A DNA stretch of 30,296 bases. Source: Thraustochytrium sp. TN22 (lineage: Eukaryota > Sar > Bigyra > Thraustochytrida > Thraustochytriidae). The position numbers and the translations under genes are program-made. Each line of letters opens with the position of its first letter. Within the stretch, counting starts at the first letter, position 1. The notes under the pieces are model-generated. The model was not told the origin of the DNA. It saw only the letters and a program-made list of their open reading frames with translations, and did not search any database. This document shows, in pieces, positions 8,412 through 17,050 of this stretch. The stretch spans positions 1 through 30,296 of the forward strand of contig JABLUY010000343.1 of NCBI GenBank assembly GCA_013306675.1. The letters are read 5' to 3'.

Positions 8412-9704
8412 ATGGCGTCGCTTTCGGCGCTGTCGGAGCGGCTGTCGGGGCGCGATGGCGCGGGCGACGACGCCGCGGCGCGCGAGGCGGCGCGCGCGGC
8501 GCCCACGCAGGAAGAGCCCAACTACGTGCCGTGGCTCAAGCTGGAGGGCCACGACGCGGGCGTCTCGGGCGTCAAGTTCTCGCCCTCCGGAAAGATGCTC
8601 GCCACGGCAAGCGCGGACAAGAGCATCATCGTGTGGGAGGCGTCCAGCGGGCGCTATCTGCGCAGGGTGCGCGGCCACGCGCAGGGCATCTCGGACGTCT
8701 GCTGGTCCGCGGACTCGCGCTTCCTGTGCTCCGCCTCGGACGACAGCACGGCGCGCCTATGGGACGTCGAGACGGGCAAGTGCCTTCGCTCCATGGAGGG
8801 TCACCAGGAGTACGTCTTCAGCGTCGACTTTAGCCCCAAGGGCAACGTCCTGGTCACCGGTAAGTCATCTCGGCGCACGTGCGGTCGCACGTGCGATCGC
8901 ACGCCCGATCGCAAGTTCGCGGGCTGACCGTTTCTCTCGCCTTGCCTTGCCTTGGCCTTGGCCTTGCCACGCTGCCGCCCGGCGCAGGCTCCTTTGACTC
9001 CACGGTGCGGTTGTGGGACGTGCGGCAGGGCACGTGCGTGCGCACCATCCCGGCGCACTCCGAGTCGGTGACGTCGACCAGCTTCAACCGCGAGGGCACC
9101 ATGGTGGTATCCAGCTCGTACGATGGCCTGTGCCGCATCTGGGACCCGTCCAGCGGCCAGTGCCTCAAGACGCTCATCGGCGACACCAACCCGGCCGTGT
9201 CCTTTGCCACCTTTTCGCCCAACGGCAAGTATGTGCTCGCCGGCACGCTGGACTCCACGCTGCGCCTGTGGAACTACGCCGAGGCCAAGTGCGCAAAAAC
9301 GTATCGAGGCCACGTCAACGAGCGCTACTGCATCCTGTCCGCCTTCGCCGTCACCGCCGGCCACTGGGTGATCTCCGGCTCCGAAGACCACAAGGTCTAT
9401 GTGTGGGATGTGCAGACGCGCAAGGTCGCGCAGCGCTTGCAGGGCCACGCCGGCGTCGTGCTGGCGGTCGACGCGCACCCCAAGGAGGACCTTCTCGCCT
9501 CCGCCGAGGTCCCCGACGGCCGCCATGCCAAGCCCGTGGTCCGCGTCTGGCGCCATCAGCCCGGCGGTCAGGATGGGCCTGAGGAGGCGCCCACCACCGT
9601 CACGGCGCCTTCCGCCGCAGAAGAGAAGCACGACACCGAGCCCCAGGCGACGCCGGCCAAGCCGAGCAGCGCCGCCAAGAAGAAGGAGTTGCAGGAGCAG
9701 CACA

Positions 9705-9747
<43 letters not shown>

Positions 9748-9775
9748 AGCCTCGTCGCCCAAGGCGTCATCATGA
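8412..9775 (+). CDS. WDR5: WDR5-type WD40 protein (COMPASS/SET1 scaffold), paralog A
   Basis: Exons are 8412-8859 and 8988-9775, with a 128-nt intron (GTAAGT donor, GGCGCAG acceptor, phase 1), giving 411 aa. WDR5 is the seven-bladed propeller that presents histone H3 and MLL/SET1 to H3K4 methyltransferase complexes in the nucleus. The N-terminus EEPNYVPWLKLEGH matches the WDR5 entry strand, and seven repeats follow with S-x-D...W-D cores. SSSYDGLCRIWD, FSPNGKYVLAGTLDSTLRLWNY and SGSEDHKVYVWD are WDR5 diagnostic stretches. The propeller ends near residue 325. It is followed by a Glu/Thr/Pro linker, 14 consecutive Gln and a Ser/Lys end that typical WDR5 lacks. The ATG at 8412 is the first in frame after a GCG-rich leader. 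A second paralog lies 620 bp downstream on the same strand. Confidence 0.93.
9707..9748 (+). repeat. CAG/CAA tract encoding 14 Gln in WDR5 paralog A
   Basis: This in-frame run is mostly CAG with two CAA interruptions, near the C-terminus of the protein. Interruptions of this kind usually stabilise such tracts. Confidence 0.95.
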
Positions 9776-10394
9776 CATGAACTGACGATTGACTTGACAG
9801 TGAAGTGAACCACAAGTGTGTAATTATTGCTATCACTCAGCACTGACGCAATTCTGGTCATTTGGTTTCCCATCGACAGAGAGCATGAATTCGACCTTGA
9901 TCACAAAGGCGTGCCGCTGGCGAGCGAGGCCGGCAAGGCTGTGCGTAAGAATCTGGTGGTGGGCGTCCAGTTCACGTTACATCGTTCACGCTCCCGTCGC
10001 TGCTTCTGCTGCTCCTCAAATTGGGCGAAACAAGGTGCTCCAAGCTCGGCAGAGGCTCTCACTTGACCTGTACTCCTCGCTTTCGCGATGGCACTGCGCG
10101 ATGGATTGAAGCGCGACTGGTGCTGGGGTCGCATGATCATGACGGGCTCATTCTTGAACCAGACCTTGCGTAGGCCCTAGATCCTGTCTGTTGCCACGCT
10201 CGTGCTGGGATTAGCAGCGATCTTCACGTGCTCGGCGGTGAACTTGGTTTGGGTTGTTTGCAGCAACGTCCGAGCCGTCGACGTCGTTGGGCTCGTGCGC
10301 CTCTGCCTCAGCGCCAGAGCCCAGTCGCGCGGCGGCGGGCGGCGGCACGGCGGCGCGGCGGCGCGGCGGCACGGCGGCACGGCGGCACGGCGGC
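9776..10394. other. Intergenic between WDR5 paralogs; possible missed minus-strand exons
   Basis: This 619-bp stretch has lower GC at 9776-10060 and becomes a GGC/GCAC simple repeat just before paralog B (10325-10394). It must contain the 3' UTR of paralog A and the promoter of B. On the minus strand short open segments look mildly protein-like. One is LRKVWFKNEPVMIMRP around 10125-10172, and another is a His/Leu-rich frame around 9900-9960. I cannot join them into a gene with a start codon, so none is called. Confidence 0.4.
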
Positions 10395-11523
10395 ATGAGC
10401 AAGCCCAAGGAGGTGCGGCGCATGCCGCGGCTGACGCTGGCGCAGAGCCACGAGCTGCGCGGGCATGACGGGAGCATCTCGTGCGTCAAGTTCGCGCCCG
10501 ACGGCCGCCTGCTGGCCACAGCGTGTAAGTTTGCCTGCGGCAGAAGGCGCTCGCGGAGACGCTGGCGACCGGCGACGGCCCAAGGTGGGTCGCTCAAGAA
10601 AGGCTAGCTCGCTGACGGGGGTGAGAGGCGCAGCGAGCGACGGCACGGTGGCGCTCTGGGACGCCGTCAAGGGCACCCACGTGCGCGTGCTACGCGGGCA
10701 CGAGGCGGGCATCTCGACGGTGAGCTGGTCGCCGGACTCGGCGCTGCTGGCGTCCGCGAGCGATGACCTGACCGTGCGCGTGTGGGACGTGGCCACGGGC
10801 AAGGAGGTGCGCGTGCTGCGCGGCCACGACGAGCTGGTCTTTGCTGTGGACTACAGCCCGGACGGTACGCTCATCGCGTCGGGTGCCTTTGACTGCACGG
10901 TGCGTGTTTGGGACGCGCGCGACGGCCGCTGCGTGCACGTGTTGCCGGGCCACAGCGATCCGGTCACCACGGTGCACTTCAACCGCAACAGCTCGCTGCT
11001 CGTGTCGGGCGGCTTCGACGGTCTGGTGCGCGTCTGGGACTGCAAGACCGCCCAGTGCATGCGCACGCTCCTGCAGAACCAGAACATGCCGGTCAGCAGC
11101 GCAATCTTCTCGCCCAATGGCAAGTTCATCCTGGTCGGCACGCTCGGCGGCACGCTGCAGCTCTGGAACTACGCGCAGGGCAAGCCGCTCAAGCGCTACC
11201 GCGGCCACCTGCAGGAACGCTTTTGCGTGCAGGCCGGCTTCGCCGTGCACCAGGGCGCCGCGGCCATCATGAGCGGGTCCGAGGACGGCCATGTCTACCT
11301 ATGGGACCTCCAGACCAAGCGCGTGTCCTTTCGTCTTGACGGCGCCCAAGGCCCACTGCTTGCGGTCGATGCGCACCCAAGCCTGCCAATTGTCGTTGCC
11401 GGCGGCATGGCGCAGGACGCGGATGGGCCTGCTTCCGTCTGCGTCTGGCGCACGCCGGACGCACCTGGGGCGACATCTGAAGTCACCGTGGTCCAGGCCG
11501 ACACTGCTGGTGAAACGCTTTGA
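10395..11523 (+). CDS. WDR5-like WD40 protein, paralog B
   Basis: Exons are 10395-10524 and 10634-11523, with a 109-nt intron (GTAAGT donor, GGCGCAG acceptor, phase 1). The join restores LLATAS|SDGTVALWD and gives 339 aa, essentially the length of canonical WDR5. Seven WD repeats are visible, with cores ending LWD, VWD, VWD, VWD, LWN, LWD and VWR. The FSPNGKFI...LWNYAQGKPLKRYRGHLQERFC stretch aligns with paralog A and identifies a WDR5-family propeller. It is more diverged than A in blades 4-7; for example GGFDGLVRVWD replaces SSYDGLCRIWD, and the last blades lack the W-V-x-S-G-S pattern. It may have specialised, for example as the Swd3-like subunit of another WDR5 complex; this is inference. 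The ATG at 10395 is preceded by low-complexity sequence. Confidence 0.9.
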
Positions 11524-11633
11524 GTTGATGTGGACTGTTTTATTGTTTTTCTTTACTTCACTTGGTGGCACGGTGGCGGTACCAGCGGGGTACCACGTAT
11601 CGATCGTGCGGCGTTGGTCGCATGCTTACATGA

Positions 11634-11774
11634 ATGGGGCTTTGCGGAAAATGGGAAAAAAGAGGCGATCTCGCGCGAGCAGCGAGGTGGTCCCTGCGCA
11701 ACCGCCCGAGCGGCGAGACGGTCTGCTTCAAGCTCAGCAGCGCGTGGGGGCTCCTCTACTTCAGCAACCCCTAG
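11634..11774 (+). CDS. Candidate small ORF, 46 aa, unrecognised
   Basis: This ATG-to-TAG frame lies in the 253-bp gap between the ends of WDR5 paralog B (+) and CAF-1 p60 (-). The second half, GETVCFKLSSAWGLLYFSNP, has a natural-looking mix of hydrophobic and aromatic residues, unlike the Arg/Ala-rich shadow frames around it. It could be a small gene, a terminal exon or chance. It stops three bases before the CAF-1 p60 stop codon on the other strand. No family is recognised. Confidence 0.25.
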   Translation: MGLCGKWEKRGDLARAARWSLRNRPSGETVCFKLSSAWGLLYFSNP

Positions 11775-11776
11775 TA

Positions 11777-13636
11777 CTACTTCTGTTGAGCCGGCGTCGA
11801 GCTGGCCACCTGCACAATCGATGGCGCGATGCGGCGCTTCGCAGGCCGAGGCTGCTCCGCGGTCACCACCGCCGTCGCCGTCGCCGTCGCCGTCGACACA
11901 GCCGCAGAGTCCCGCTCGGTCGTTGGCGCCGCGGGCACGAGTTGCGGGGCGATGCGCCGGCGCTGGAGCGCCTTGACGGTCGTCTCCTTGTCCTTGCTCG
12001 GATCCTCCCCCTCTGTCCTTGCCTTCTTGGCCACGGCCTCGGAGTCGACCGCCGCCACAACCATGGGCACTATCCGCCGCTTCACGCGCGCGTCGCTGGC
12101 AACGGCGGGCGTCACAACAATCTCAACCTCTGGCTCGGGCGTTGGCGGCACCACGTTCTGGCCTGGCGACGGCTCGCCGGCAGGCTGGCCAGCGATGGCC
12201 TTGCTACTGCGCTTGGCACCAGGCAGCGCCGTGGGCGCCTCCAGCATCGTGTTGGGCTCGCGCACGATGGCAGGGAGCGTTTCCCGCGCCAGCGGCACGC
12301 CAAGCTCATCCTCGGACAGACACACGAGGGAGCAGTAGCCGTCACGGGAGACGACCACCAGGCAGCGGCCCCCCTCGCCCCAGGCGGCGTCCGTGAGCTG
12401 CGCGAAGTGGAGCTGCTCCGCGGCGGCAATGGCCTGCGCGTGCTGCGTGTCGTAAATGAACACGCTGTCGAGCGTGACGATGGCAAAGACCATGCGATAT
12501 GGCACGTTGAGCCACGGCTTGACACCCGGGCGCAGCGTGTAGAGCACGGGCGAGAAGCGCACGGCGACCGAGTCCGCCGTGGCGCCCGGGAAGTGCATGG
12601 CCGGCGACTGCCAGCGGCCGCGCAAGAAGGCAAAGGTCGTGGGCCGTCCCAACCGGATGCGCCCGGTCGGCGTCAGCAAGAGGTTACCGTCCGGCGACCA
12701 CGAGAGCCGGCGCACCATGGTGCGCGCCGTGTCCTGTTGAAAGAGCATCCGCTTGCGAACCTTGGTGGTCGTGGCGGTCGTCGCCGCAGGCGCCGACTGC
12801 GAGGCAGTCGACCCCGACACGCTGGCCTCCTCCGCGTCCGCCTCTGCGCTCGCCGCGGCGGGCGTGGCGGCCGCAGGCGTGCTCGAGTCGCCCGCGGCGG
12901 GCGTGGCAGTCGCCTTCTCCGGGAACTGCCGCGTCGACAGCTCGCGCACCTTCTGGTAGGCGGGCGCGCCAGCGGCCTTGTGCTCGGGCGTCGGCTTCAG
13001 GTCCGAGCTGCGCGAGTACAGCTGCACGGTGCGGTCCGCGCTGCAGGTCGCCAAGAATGTGTGGTATGGGTCCCAGGCCACGCCCTGCACGAAGTGGCCG
13101 TGGTCGCGGAAGGTGTGCAGCACCTTGAAGTTGATGGCGTCCCACACGATGACGACGCCGTCCACGGACCCGGACGCCAGCATCTTGGAGTTGCCGGCCC
13201 AGGCGAGGTCCATGACGTCGCTCGCGTGCCCGGTAAGGAACTTCACCTTGACGTCCTTCTCGCTGCGCACCTGCGCCCAGCCGCGGCCCAGCTGCCGCTG
13301 TACGTGCTGCTGCGCCTCGCCGGCCGCCTCGGCGCCAGCCACGCCGTCCGGCCACATCAGGCACACCCTGCCATCGTCGCTGCACGTGGCAAGCCTGCTC
13401 CCGTCCGGCGCGAAGCGCGCCGCGTTCACGCTGCGCTCGTGCGCCTGGAAGCCGCACATGAACTCCAGCGGGCTCTCATCATCCTTGCTCCTGTCCACGC
13501 GCCAGAACTTGACCTCGTAGTCGCTGCCGCCCGTCACCATCACCGGCAGCGCCGGGTGCACGTCCACCGCAAAGATCGGCCCATTCTTGCCGTGCTCGTC
13601 CACGTGCAGCGCCACCTCGGGCGTCGCGACCCTCAT
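11777..13636 (-). CDS. CHAF1B: Chromatin assembly factor 1 subunit p60 (CHAF1B/Cac2)
   Basis: This single-exon gene encodes 619 aa. CAF-1 deposits newly made H3-H4 on replicating DNA, and p60 links the complex to the chaperone ASF1. The protein opens with the family's M-R-V-x-T-x-E-V-A-L-H. WD repeats follow: HPALPVMVTGGSDYEVKFWRVD, FAPDGSRLATCSDDGRVCLMW, ASGSVDGVVIVWD and DHGHFVQGVAWDPYHTFLATCSADRTV. A long Ala/Thr insert comes next, then the p60-specific segment RRLSWSPDGNLLLTPTG ... YRMVFAIVTLDSVFIYDTQ ... SRDGYCSLVCLSEDELGVPL. HIRA is excluded by that C-terminal propeller. The tail carries three RRI-x-P motifs (RRIVP 520-524, RRIAP 560-564 and 601-605) that resemble ASF1-binding B-domain motifs. 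The start at 13636 matches the family N-terminus. Confidence 0.93.
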   Translation of the reverse strand: MRVATPEVALHVDEHGKNGPIFAVDVHPALPVMVTGGSDYEVKFWRVDRSKDDESPLEFMCGFQAHERSVNAARFAPDGSRLATCSDDGRVCLMWPDGVAGAEAAGEAQQHVQRQLGRGWAQVRSEKDVKVKFLTGHASDVMDLAWAGNSKMLASGSVDGVVIVWDAINFKVLHTFRDHGHFVQGVAWDPYHTFLATCSADRTVQLYSRSSDLKPTPEHKAAGAPAYQKVRELSTRQFPEKATATPAAGDSSTPAAATPAAASAEADAEEASVSGSTASQSAPAATTATTTKVRKRMLFQQDTARTMVRRLSWSPDGNLLLTPTGRIRLGRPTTFAFLRGRWQSPAMHFPGATADSVAVRFSPVLYTLRPGVKPWLNVPYRMVFAIVTLDSVFIYDTQHAQAIAAAEQLHFAQLTDAAWGEGGRCLVVVSRDGYCSLVCLSEDELGVPLARETLPAIVREPNTMLEAPTALPGAKRSSKAIAGQPAGEPSPGQNVVPPTPEPEVEIVVTPAVASDARVKRRIVPMVVAAVDSEAVAKKARTEGEDPSKDKETTVKALQRRRIAPQLVPAAPTTERDSAAVSTATATATAVVTAEQPRPAKRRIAPSIVQVASSTPAQQK

Positions 13637-14248
13637 GCTCGCCCCGACGCGCTCCGCCGTCGCCGCCAGAACAGGCTGGGCACCGTGGGGCGCGGCACCG
13701 CCGCCCGCTCGCTCCCGCCGCCGCGCGGCCGCCCGCCGCCGCCCCGCGCGCCGCGCTGCGCCCGCGTTTGCGCTCTGCCGCGCGCGCGCCGCGCCAACCT
13801 AACCGTCACTGCCGAGGCGCTGATGCTGATGCTGAGTCACAGTCCGAGTCGCCGCCGCGAACTTCTGTCAACCACCTAACCTAACCGCGGCCGAGCGCCG
13901 CCGCGCCCAGCCCGCCTCCTGCTCGACGGGGAGGGAAGGCTCCAGGCGCGGGCGCGAGGACTTCGTTTCGTCTCCGCGGTCTTGGAGATGATATGGTGGT
14001 GGTGGTTGGCGAAGACGACGGAGTCGCGCTGGAAGGCCGGGCGCTCCAGACGCACAGACCAAGCGCGTCGTCGTGGTCTCGTCGTGCGAGAGGGAGGAAA
14101 GGACTCGGAGGGAGCAGGTGGAGATCGCGCGGATTGCGCACCTTGTCGTTGACGAGGGTCTGGCAAGAATGGGTCAATACTTTTACTTTGGTGGCAGGGG
14201 CGCTGCGCCGCTGGCTCGTTCTGGCCAGCGAGCGAGATGCGCGGCTGG
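13637..14248. other. Intergenic: CAF-1 p60 upstream region and 3' flank of the CPAP-like gene
   Basis: Both neighbours are on the minus strand, so this 612-bp stretch holds the CAF-1 p60 promoter and the 3' UTR of the CPAP-like gene. The 15-bp motif at 13795-13809 and a CTAACCTAACC repeat at about 13877-13885 are the only notable elements. Short Arg/Pro-rich frames here show no family features. Confidence 0.5.
13795..13809 (-). promoter_or_regulatory. Candidate promoter element GTGACGGTTAGGTTG
   Basis: On the minus strand this reads GTGACGGTTAGGTTG, about 160 bp upstream of the CAF-1 p60 start codon. The same 15 bases occur upstream of the CPAP-like gene at 16868-16882 in the opposite orientation relative to its gene. 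The complementary strand contains TAACCG, compatible with the loose Myb consensus YAACNG. Function is inferred only. Confidence 0.35.
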
Positions 14249-16609
14249 TTAGACTGCGGGGCGCCAGCCGCGGGGCCGCAGCACGCGGCGCTCGCCGGCA
14301 GCGGAGATGGAGACCTTGGTGCCGTCCGGGAAGAGCGTCTCCTCGGCGCTGTCCGCGAAGACGGTCTTTACGGTGCCGTCAACATAGAAAATCTCGAGCT
14401 GGCCGTCGGGCGTGCGGCGCTCCACCTGGCCATCGGAGAACTCCGAGACCACCATGCCGTCAGGGTACGAGGTCTGAGTCACCTCGGCCGCCGCGAAGTA
14501 GTAGATCTCGAGGCCCTCGTGCGGGATGCGCTTCTTGATATCGCCGTTGGCAAAGGTGGTCGTCTGCTCGCCCGAGGGGAGAATCTCCTTGACGGAACCG
14601 TCGGCGAACTCAATCGTGCGCGAACCGTCCGTGTGCAGCGTCTGCTTGCCCCGCTGCCGGGGCTTGACGCCGCTGCCTGCCTTCTCGCGGGTCTCCTCGT
14701 GGTGCGCGCCCTCGCCGCTCGCAGCGGGCTCCTCCGCCTCGACGCCACTGTCGGGCTCCTCGAGCTGCGGCTCCGCAGCCGGCGAGGGCGAGTGCGAGGG
14801 CGAGTCCAAAGGCGTCTCCAGAGCAGGCGCCTGAGTTGCAGGTGGCGCGGCTGCGGCAATGGCGGTGGCGGGAGCGGTGGCGGTGGCGGTGGCGGCGCGC
14901 AGCGCGCTCACCTCGTTGCGCAGCGCTGCGGCCTCGGCTTCGCTCGCCGCGAGGCGGTTTTGCGCCTCCGAGAGCTGGCCCCAGAGGTCGAGGCGCTTCT
15001 CCTCAGCGAAGCGAAGCGCGCTCTGCATCTGCTCTACCTCGCGCTCCAGGTCCTTGATGCGCTGTCGCTTGCTCTGAAGCGCCTCCTTATGCTTGGCAAC
15101 CCGCTCCTTCTCGGCAAGACGCATGCTGGCGATGGTGGCCTGCAGAGAGTCCACCTGGCCGCGGTCCTTGCGCTCCACGCGCGTTGTCTCGCGGAGCAGC
15201 TCCAGGTGCTGCTTCTGGCGGTCCAGCGCCACGCGATCGCGCTGCAGCGCGGCGCGCTCCTTGCGCAGATCCGCACGCAGCTGATTCATCTGCGCCTCGG
15301 ACTCTTTGCCTAGCGTGCGCCGCTCGCGATCCAGCTCTTGCCGCTCTTGAGCGAGTTGCCGCCGGTCCACCTCCAGCTCTCGCAGGGACACCTGCAACCG
15401 CTCGTTCGTCTCCTTGAAGCGGTCCATCTCCTCCTGCAGCTTGCTTACGAAGGCGCTGTCCTTGTCGCCGCCGCTCCCCACGGTCGTCTTGGGGGGGCGC
15501 GCAGGAGCCGTGTCCTCGCTCTTCTCGCTGCTGCGCGCCCCGCGGCGGGCGCCGTGCCGGTCGGCGGGCTCCAGCGTGCGGAACATGCGCTGGACGAGGG
15601 CAGATTGCGGGGCCGCCGTCTCCAGCTCGGACCCCGCATCATCCGCGCTCGCGGCATCCGCATCGTCCTCGTACCGGAAATCCTCATGAGCGCTCGCCTC
15701 TTCCTCCTCCTGCTCCTGCTCCTCTTGCACGTCCTCCTCGTATGTGTAATTGTAAGTCGGCCTTGAATACGAGTCCTCGTGTGCAAGGTTCCAAAACTCG
15801 GACCGCTCCTCCTCGCGAACGAGACTGCGCGAGGGCGCCGCCGCAGTCGACGGCGTGACAGGCGAGGACTGCGCTGCCCAGTCCATCGACCAGGTCGCCC
15901 AGCCTCCGCGGCCGCCCGCGCGGGAGCTCGCGCCTGTGCCAGGCGCCGTCTCGACCTTGCTCGCCGCGGTCGCGGGCGTGAAGCTTGATCTGGTGCTGGC
16001 GCGGCTAGACGCGTCGTCGCCCCCTGCAGGAGAGGCGGCACCTGCACTCGGCGGCGTCGCTCGCTGCTGGCGCGCCTCGGCCCAGTTCCAGCTTCGGCTG
16101 CCCCTTTTCAGGAAGGGCCGCTTCCCCTTGCTCGACGCTGACGTCGTCGTTGACGTCGCGCTCGACGGCGGCGCCCGCTTGGGCGTCTCCTCAACCTTGT
16201 GTGTCGACGGCGGTGCCGGGGGCGGCGGCGACGGCGGTGCTGGCGGGGGCGGCGGCGGCGGCGGCGACTGCCTCCCATCCTCCTCGCCGGCCGGGACCAG
16301 CACACTCTCCCCCACAAGGAGGGAGTCCTCCGCCGCCGCATCACCGCTCCCGCTGCCGCCTGCGCCGCCGCCGCTGCGGCCGCCGCCGCCGCTGCCGCTG
16401 CCGCCGCTCGCGCCGCTGCTGCTGCGCTGCAGGTCGTCGTCGCCGCCCACGTCGTCCTCATCGTCGCGGTCCCACGGCTCCTCGTCCTCGAGCGCGCCTC
16501 CGCGCGCCGGCTCGAGCGCGGGCGCGGCCGAGCGCGCGAGCATGGCTTCCAGCGCGCGCGCGCCGCCGCCCGCCGCCGCGCCGCCCGCCTCCGCCGCCCG
16601 CGCCGCCAT
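14249..16609 (-). CDS. CPAP/SAS-4 (TCP10-domain) centriole protein
   Basis: This single-exon gene encodes 786 aa from the ATG at 16609; the frame stays open further upstream but only as low-complexity sequence. CPAP/SAS-4 proteins build centriole and basal-body walls, binding tubulin through the N-terminal half and STIL/Ana2 through the C-terminal TCP10 (G-box) domain. Residues 1-160 are disordered (acidic, Gly/Ser-rich, then polyproline). RPFLKRGSRSW at 164-174 recalls a short conserved motif of this family. A long coiled coil spans about 385-572. The last 136 residues (651-786) form the repeated beta-strand pattern of the TCP10 domain: TDGSRTIEFADGSVKEILP, FANGDIKKRIP, YPDGMVVSEFSDGQVE, YVDGTVKTVFAD and LFPDGTKV. 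A paralog such as TCP10-like is possible. The gene sits between CAF-1 p60 and the TPR-CCCH gene, all on the minus strand. Confidence 0.85.
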   Translation of the reverse strand: MAARAAEAGGAAAGGGARALEAMLARSAAPALEPARGGALEDEEPWDRDDEDDVGGDDDLQRSSSGASGGSGSGGGGRSGGGAGGSGSGDAAAEDSLLVGESVLVPAGEEDGRQSPPPPPPPPAPPSPPPPAPPSTHKVEETPKRAPPSSATSTTTSASSKGKRPFLKRGSRSWNWAEARQQRATPPSAGAASPAGGDDASSRASTRSSFTPATAASKVETAPGTGASSRAGGRGGWATWSMDWAAQSSPVTPSTAAAPSRSLVREEERSEFWNLAHEDSYSRPTYNYTYEEDVQEEQEQEEEEASAHEDFRYEDDADAASADDAGSELETAAPQSALVQRMFRTLEPADRHGARRGARSSEKSEDTAPARPPKTTVGSGGDKDSAFVSKLQEEMDRFKETNERLQVSLRELEVDRRQLAQERQELDRERRTLGKESEAQMNQLRADLRKERAALQRDRVALDRQKQHLELLRETTRVERKDRGQVDSLQATIASMRLAEKERVAKHKEALQSKRQRIKDLEREVEQMQSALRFAEEKRLDLWGQLSEAQNRLAASEAEAAALRNEVSALRAATATATAPATAIAAAAPPATQAPALETPLDSPSHSPSPAAEPQLEEPDSGVEAEEPAASGEGAHHEETREKAGSGVKPRQRGKQTLHTDGSRTIEFADGSVKEILPSGEQTTTFANGDIKKRIPHEGLEIYYFAAAEVTQTSYPDGMVVSEFSDGQVERRTPDGQLEIFYVDGTVKTVFADSAEETLFPDGTKVSISAAGERRVLRPRGWRPAV

Positions 16610-17050
16610 GGTTGGCGGTCTGCCTGCGCCGGCGCCGCGGCGGCCGAGGACGAGGAGGGAAAAATCGGTCGTCGCCGCCGCCGCCAATGGCCGCCACCAC
16701 CGTCGCTCGTGGCGCCGATGCCGCCGCGGCGGAGGCCAGGGCTCGCGCGTCGCGCTGCGCCGGGGCTCGCCGCGCCGATTCTGCTCTGCGCTGCGCTGCA
16801 ATACAGCGCCGTGCGATGCAGTTCGAGGCGGCGCTGCTGCGGAATGCTGCGCGACTGCTGCGGCGCCGTGACGGTTAGGTTGAGGTCTCGAAGGTGGTGC
16901 AGTGCGGAGGTAACTTTCGTCAAGAGCGCGCGGCAGCCTGAGCGCTGGGGAGAGAGCGGCGGCTCGCTCGGAGTCGGAGCGGCCGCTCTCGTGCGGCGTC
17001 CTGCAGGATGGCATCATGTCTTGTCGTTATCAGCAAGGCATCAGGAACTA
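16610..17050. other. Intergenic: CPAP-like upstream region and 3' flank of the TPR-CCCH gene
   Basis: This 441-bp stretch lies between two minus-strand genes. The part next to the CPAP-like start codon is GC-rich low complexity. The 15-bp shared motif lies at 16868-16882, and the part nearest 17050 is more mixed, as expected for a 3' UTR. I see no gene in it. Confidence 0.5.
16868..16882 (+). promoter_or_regulatory. Candidate promoter element GTGACGGTTAGGTTG
   Basis: This is the second copy of the 15-bp sequence, about 260 bp upstream of the CPAP-like start codon. It is exact over 15 bases to the copy upstream of CAF-1 p60, but inverted with respect to its gene. Role inferred. Confidence 0.35.

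Noticed and set aside
7785-8678. Minus-strand frame across the 155-bp minisatellite (Asp-rich units)
   Set aside because: The period is not a multiple of three, so each unit is read in a different frame. It also runs into the start of WDR5 antisense. Treated as non-coding.
11291-13879. Plus-strand open frame of 862 codons
   Set aside because: It is the mirror of CAF-1 p60, very rich in Arg, His and Leu with no recognisable motif. The minus-strand WD40 content is decisive.
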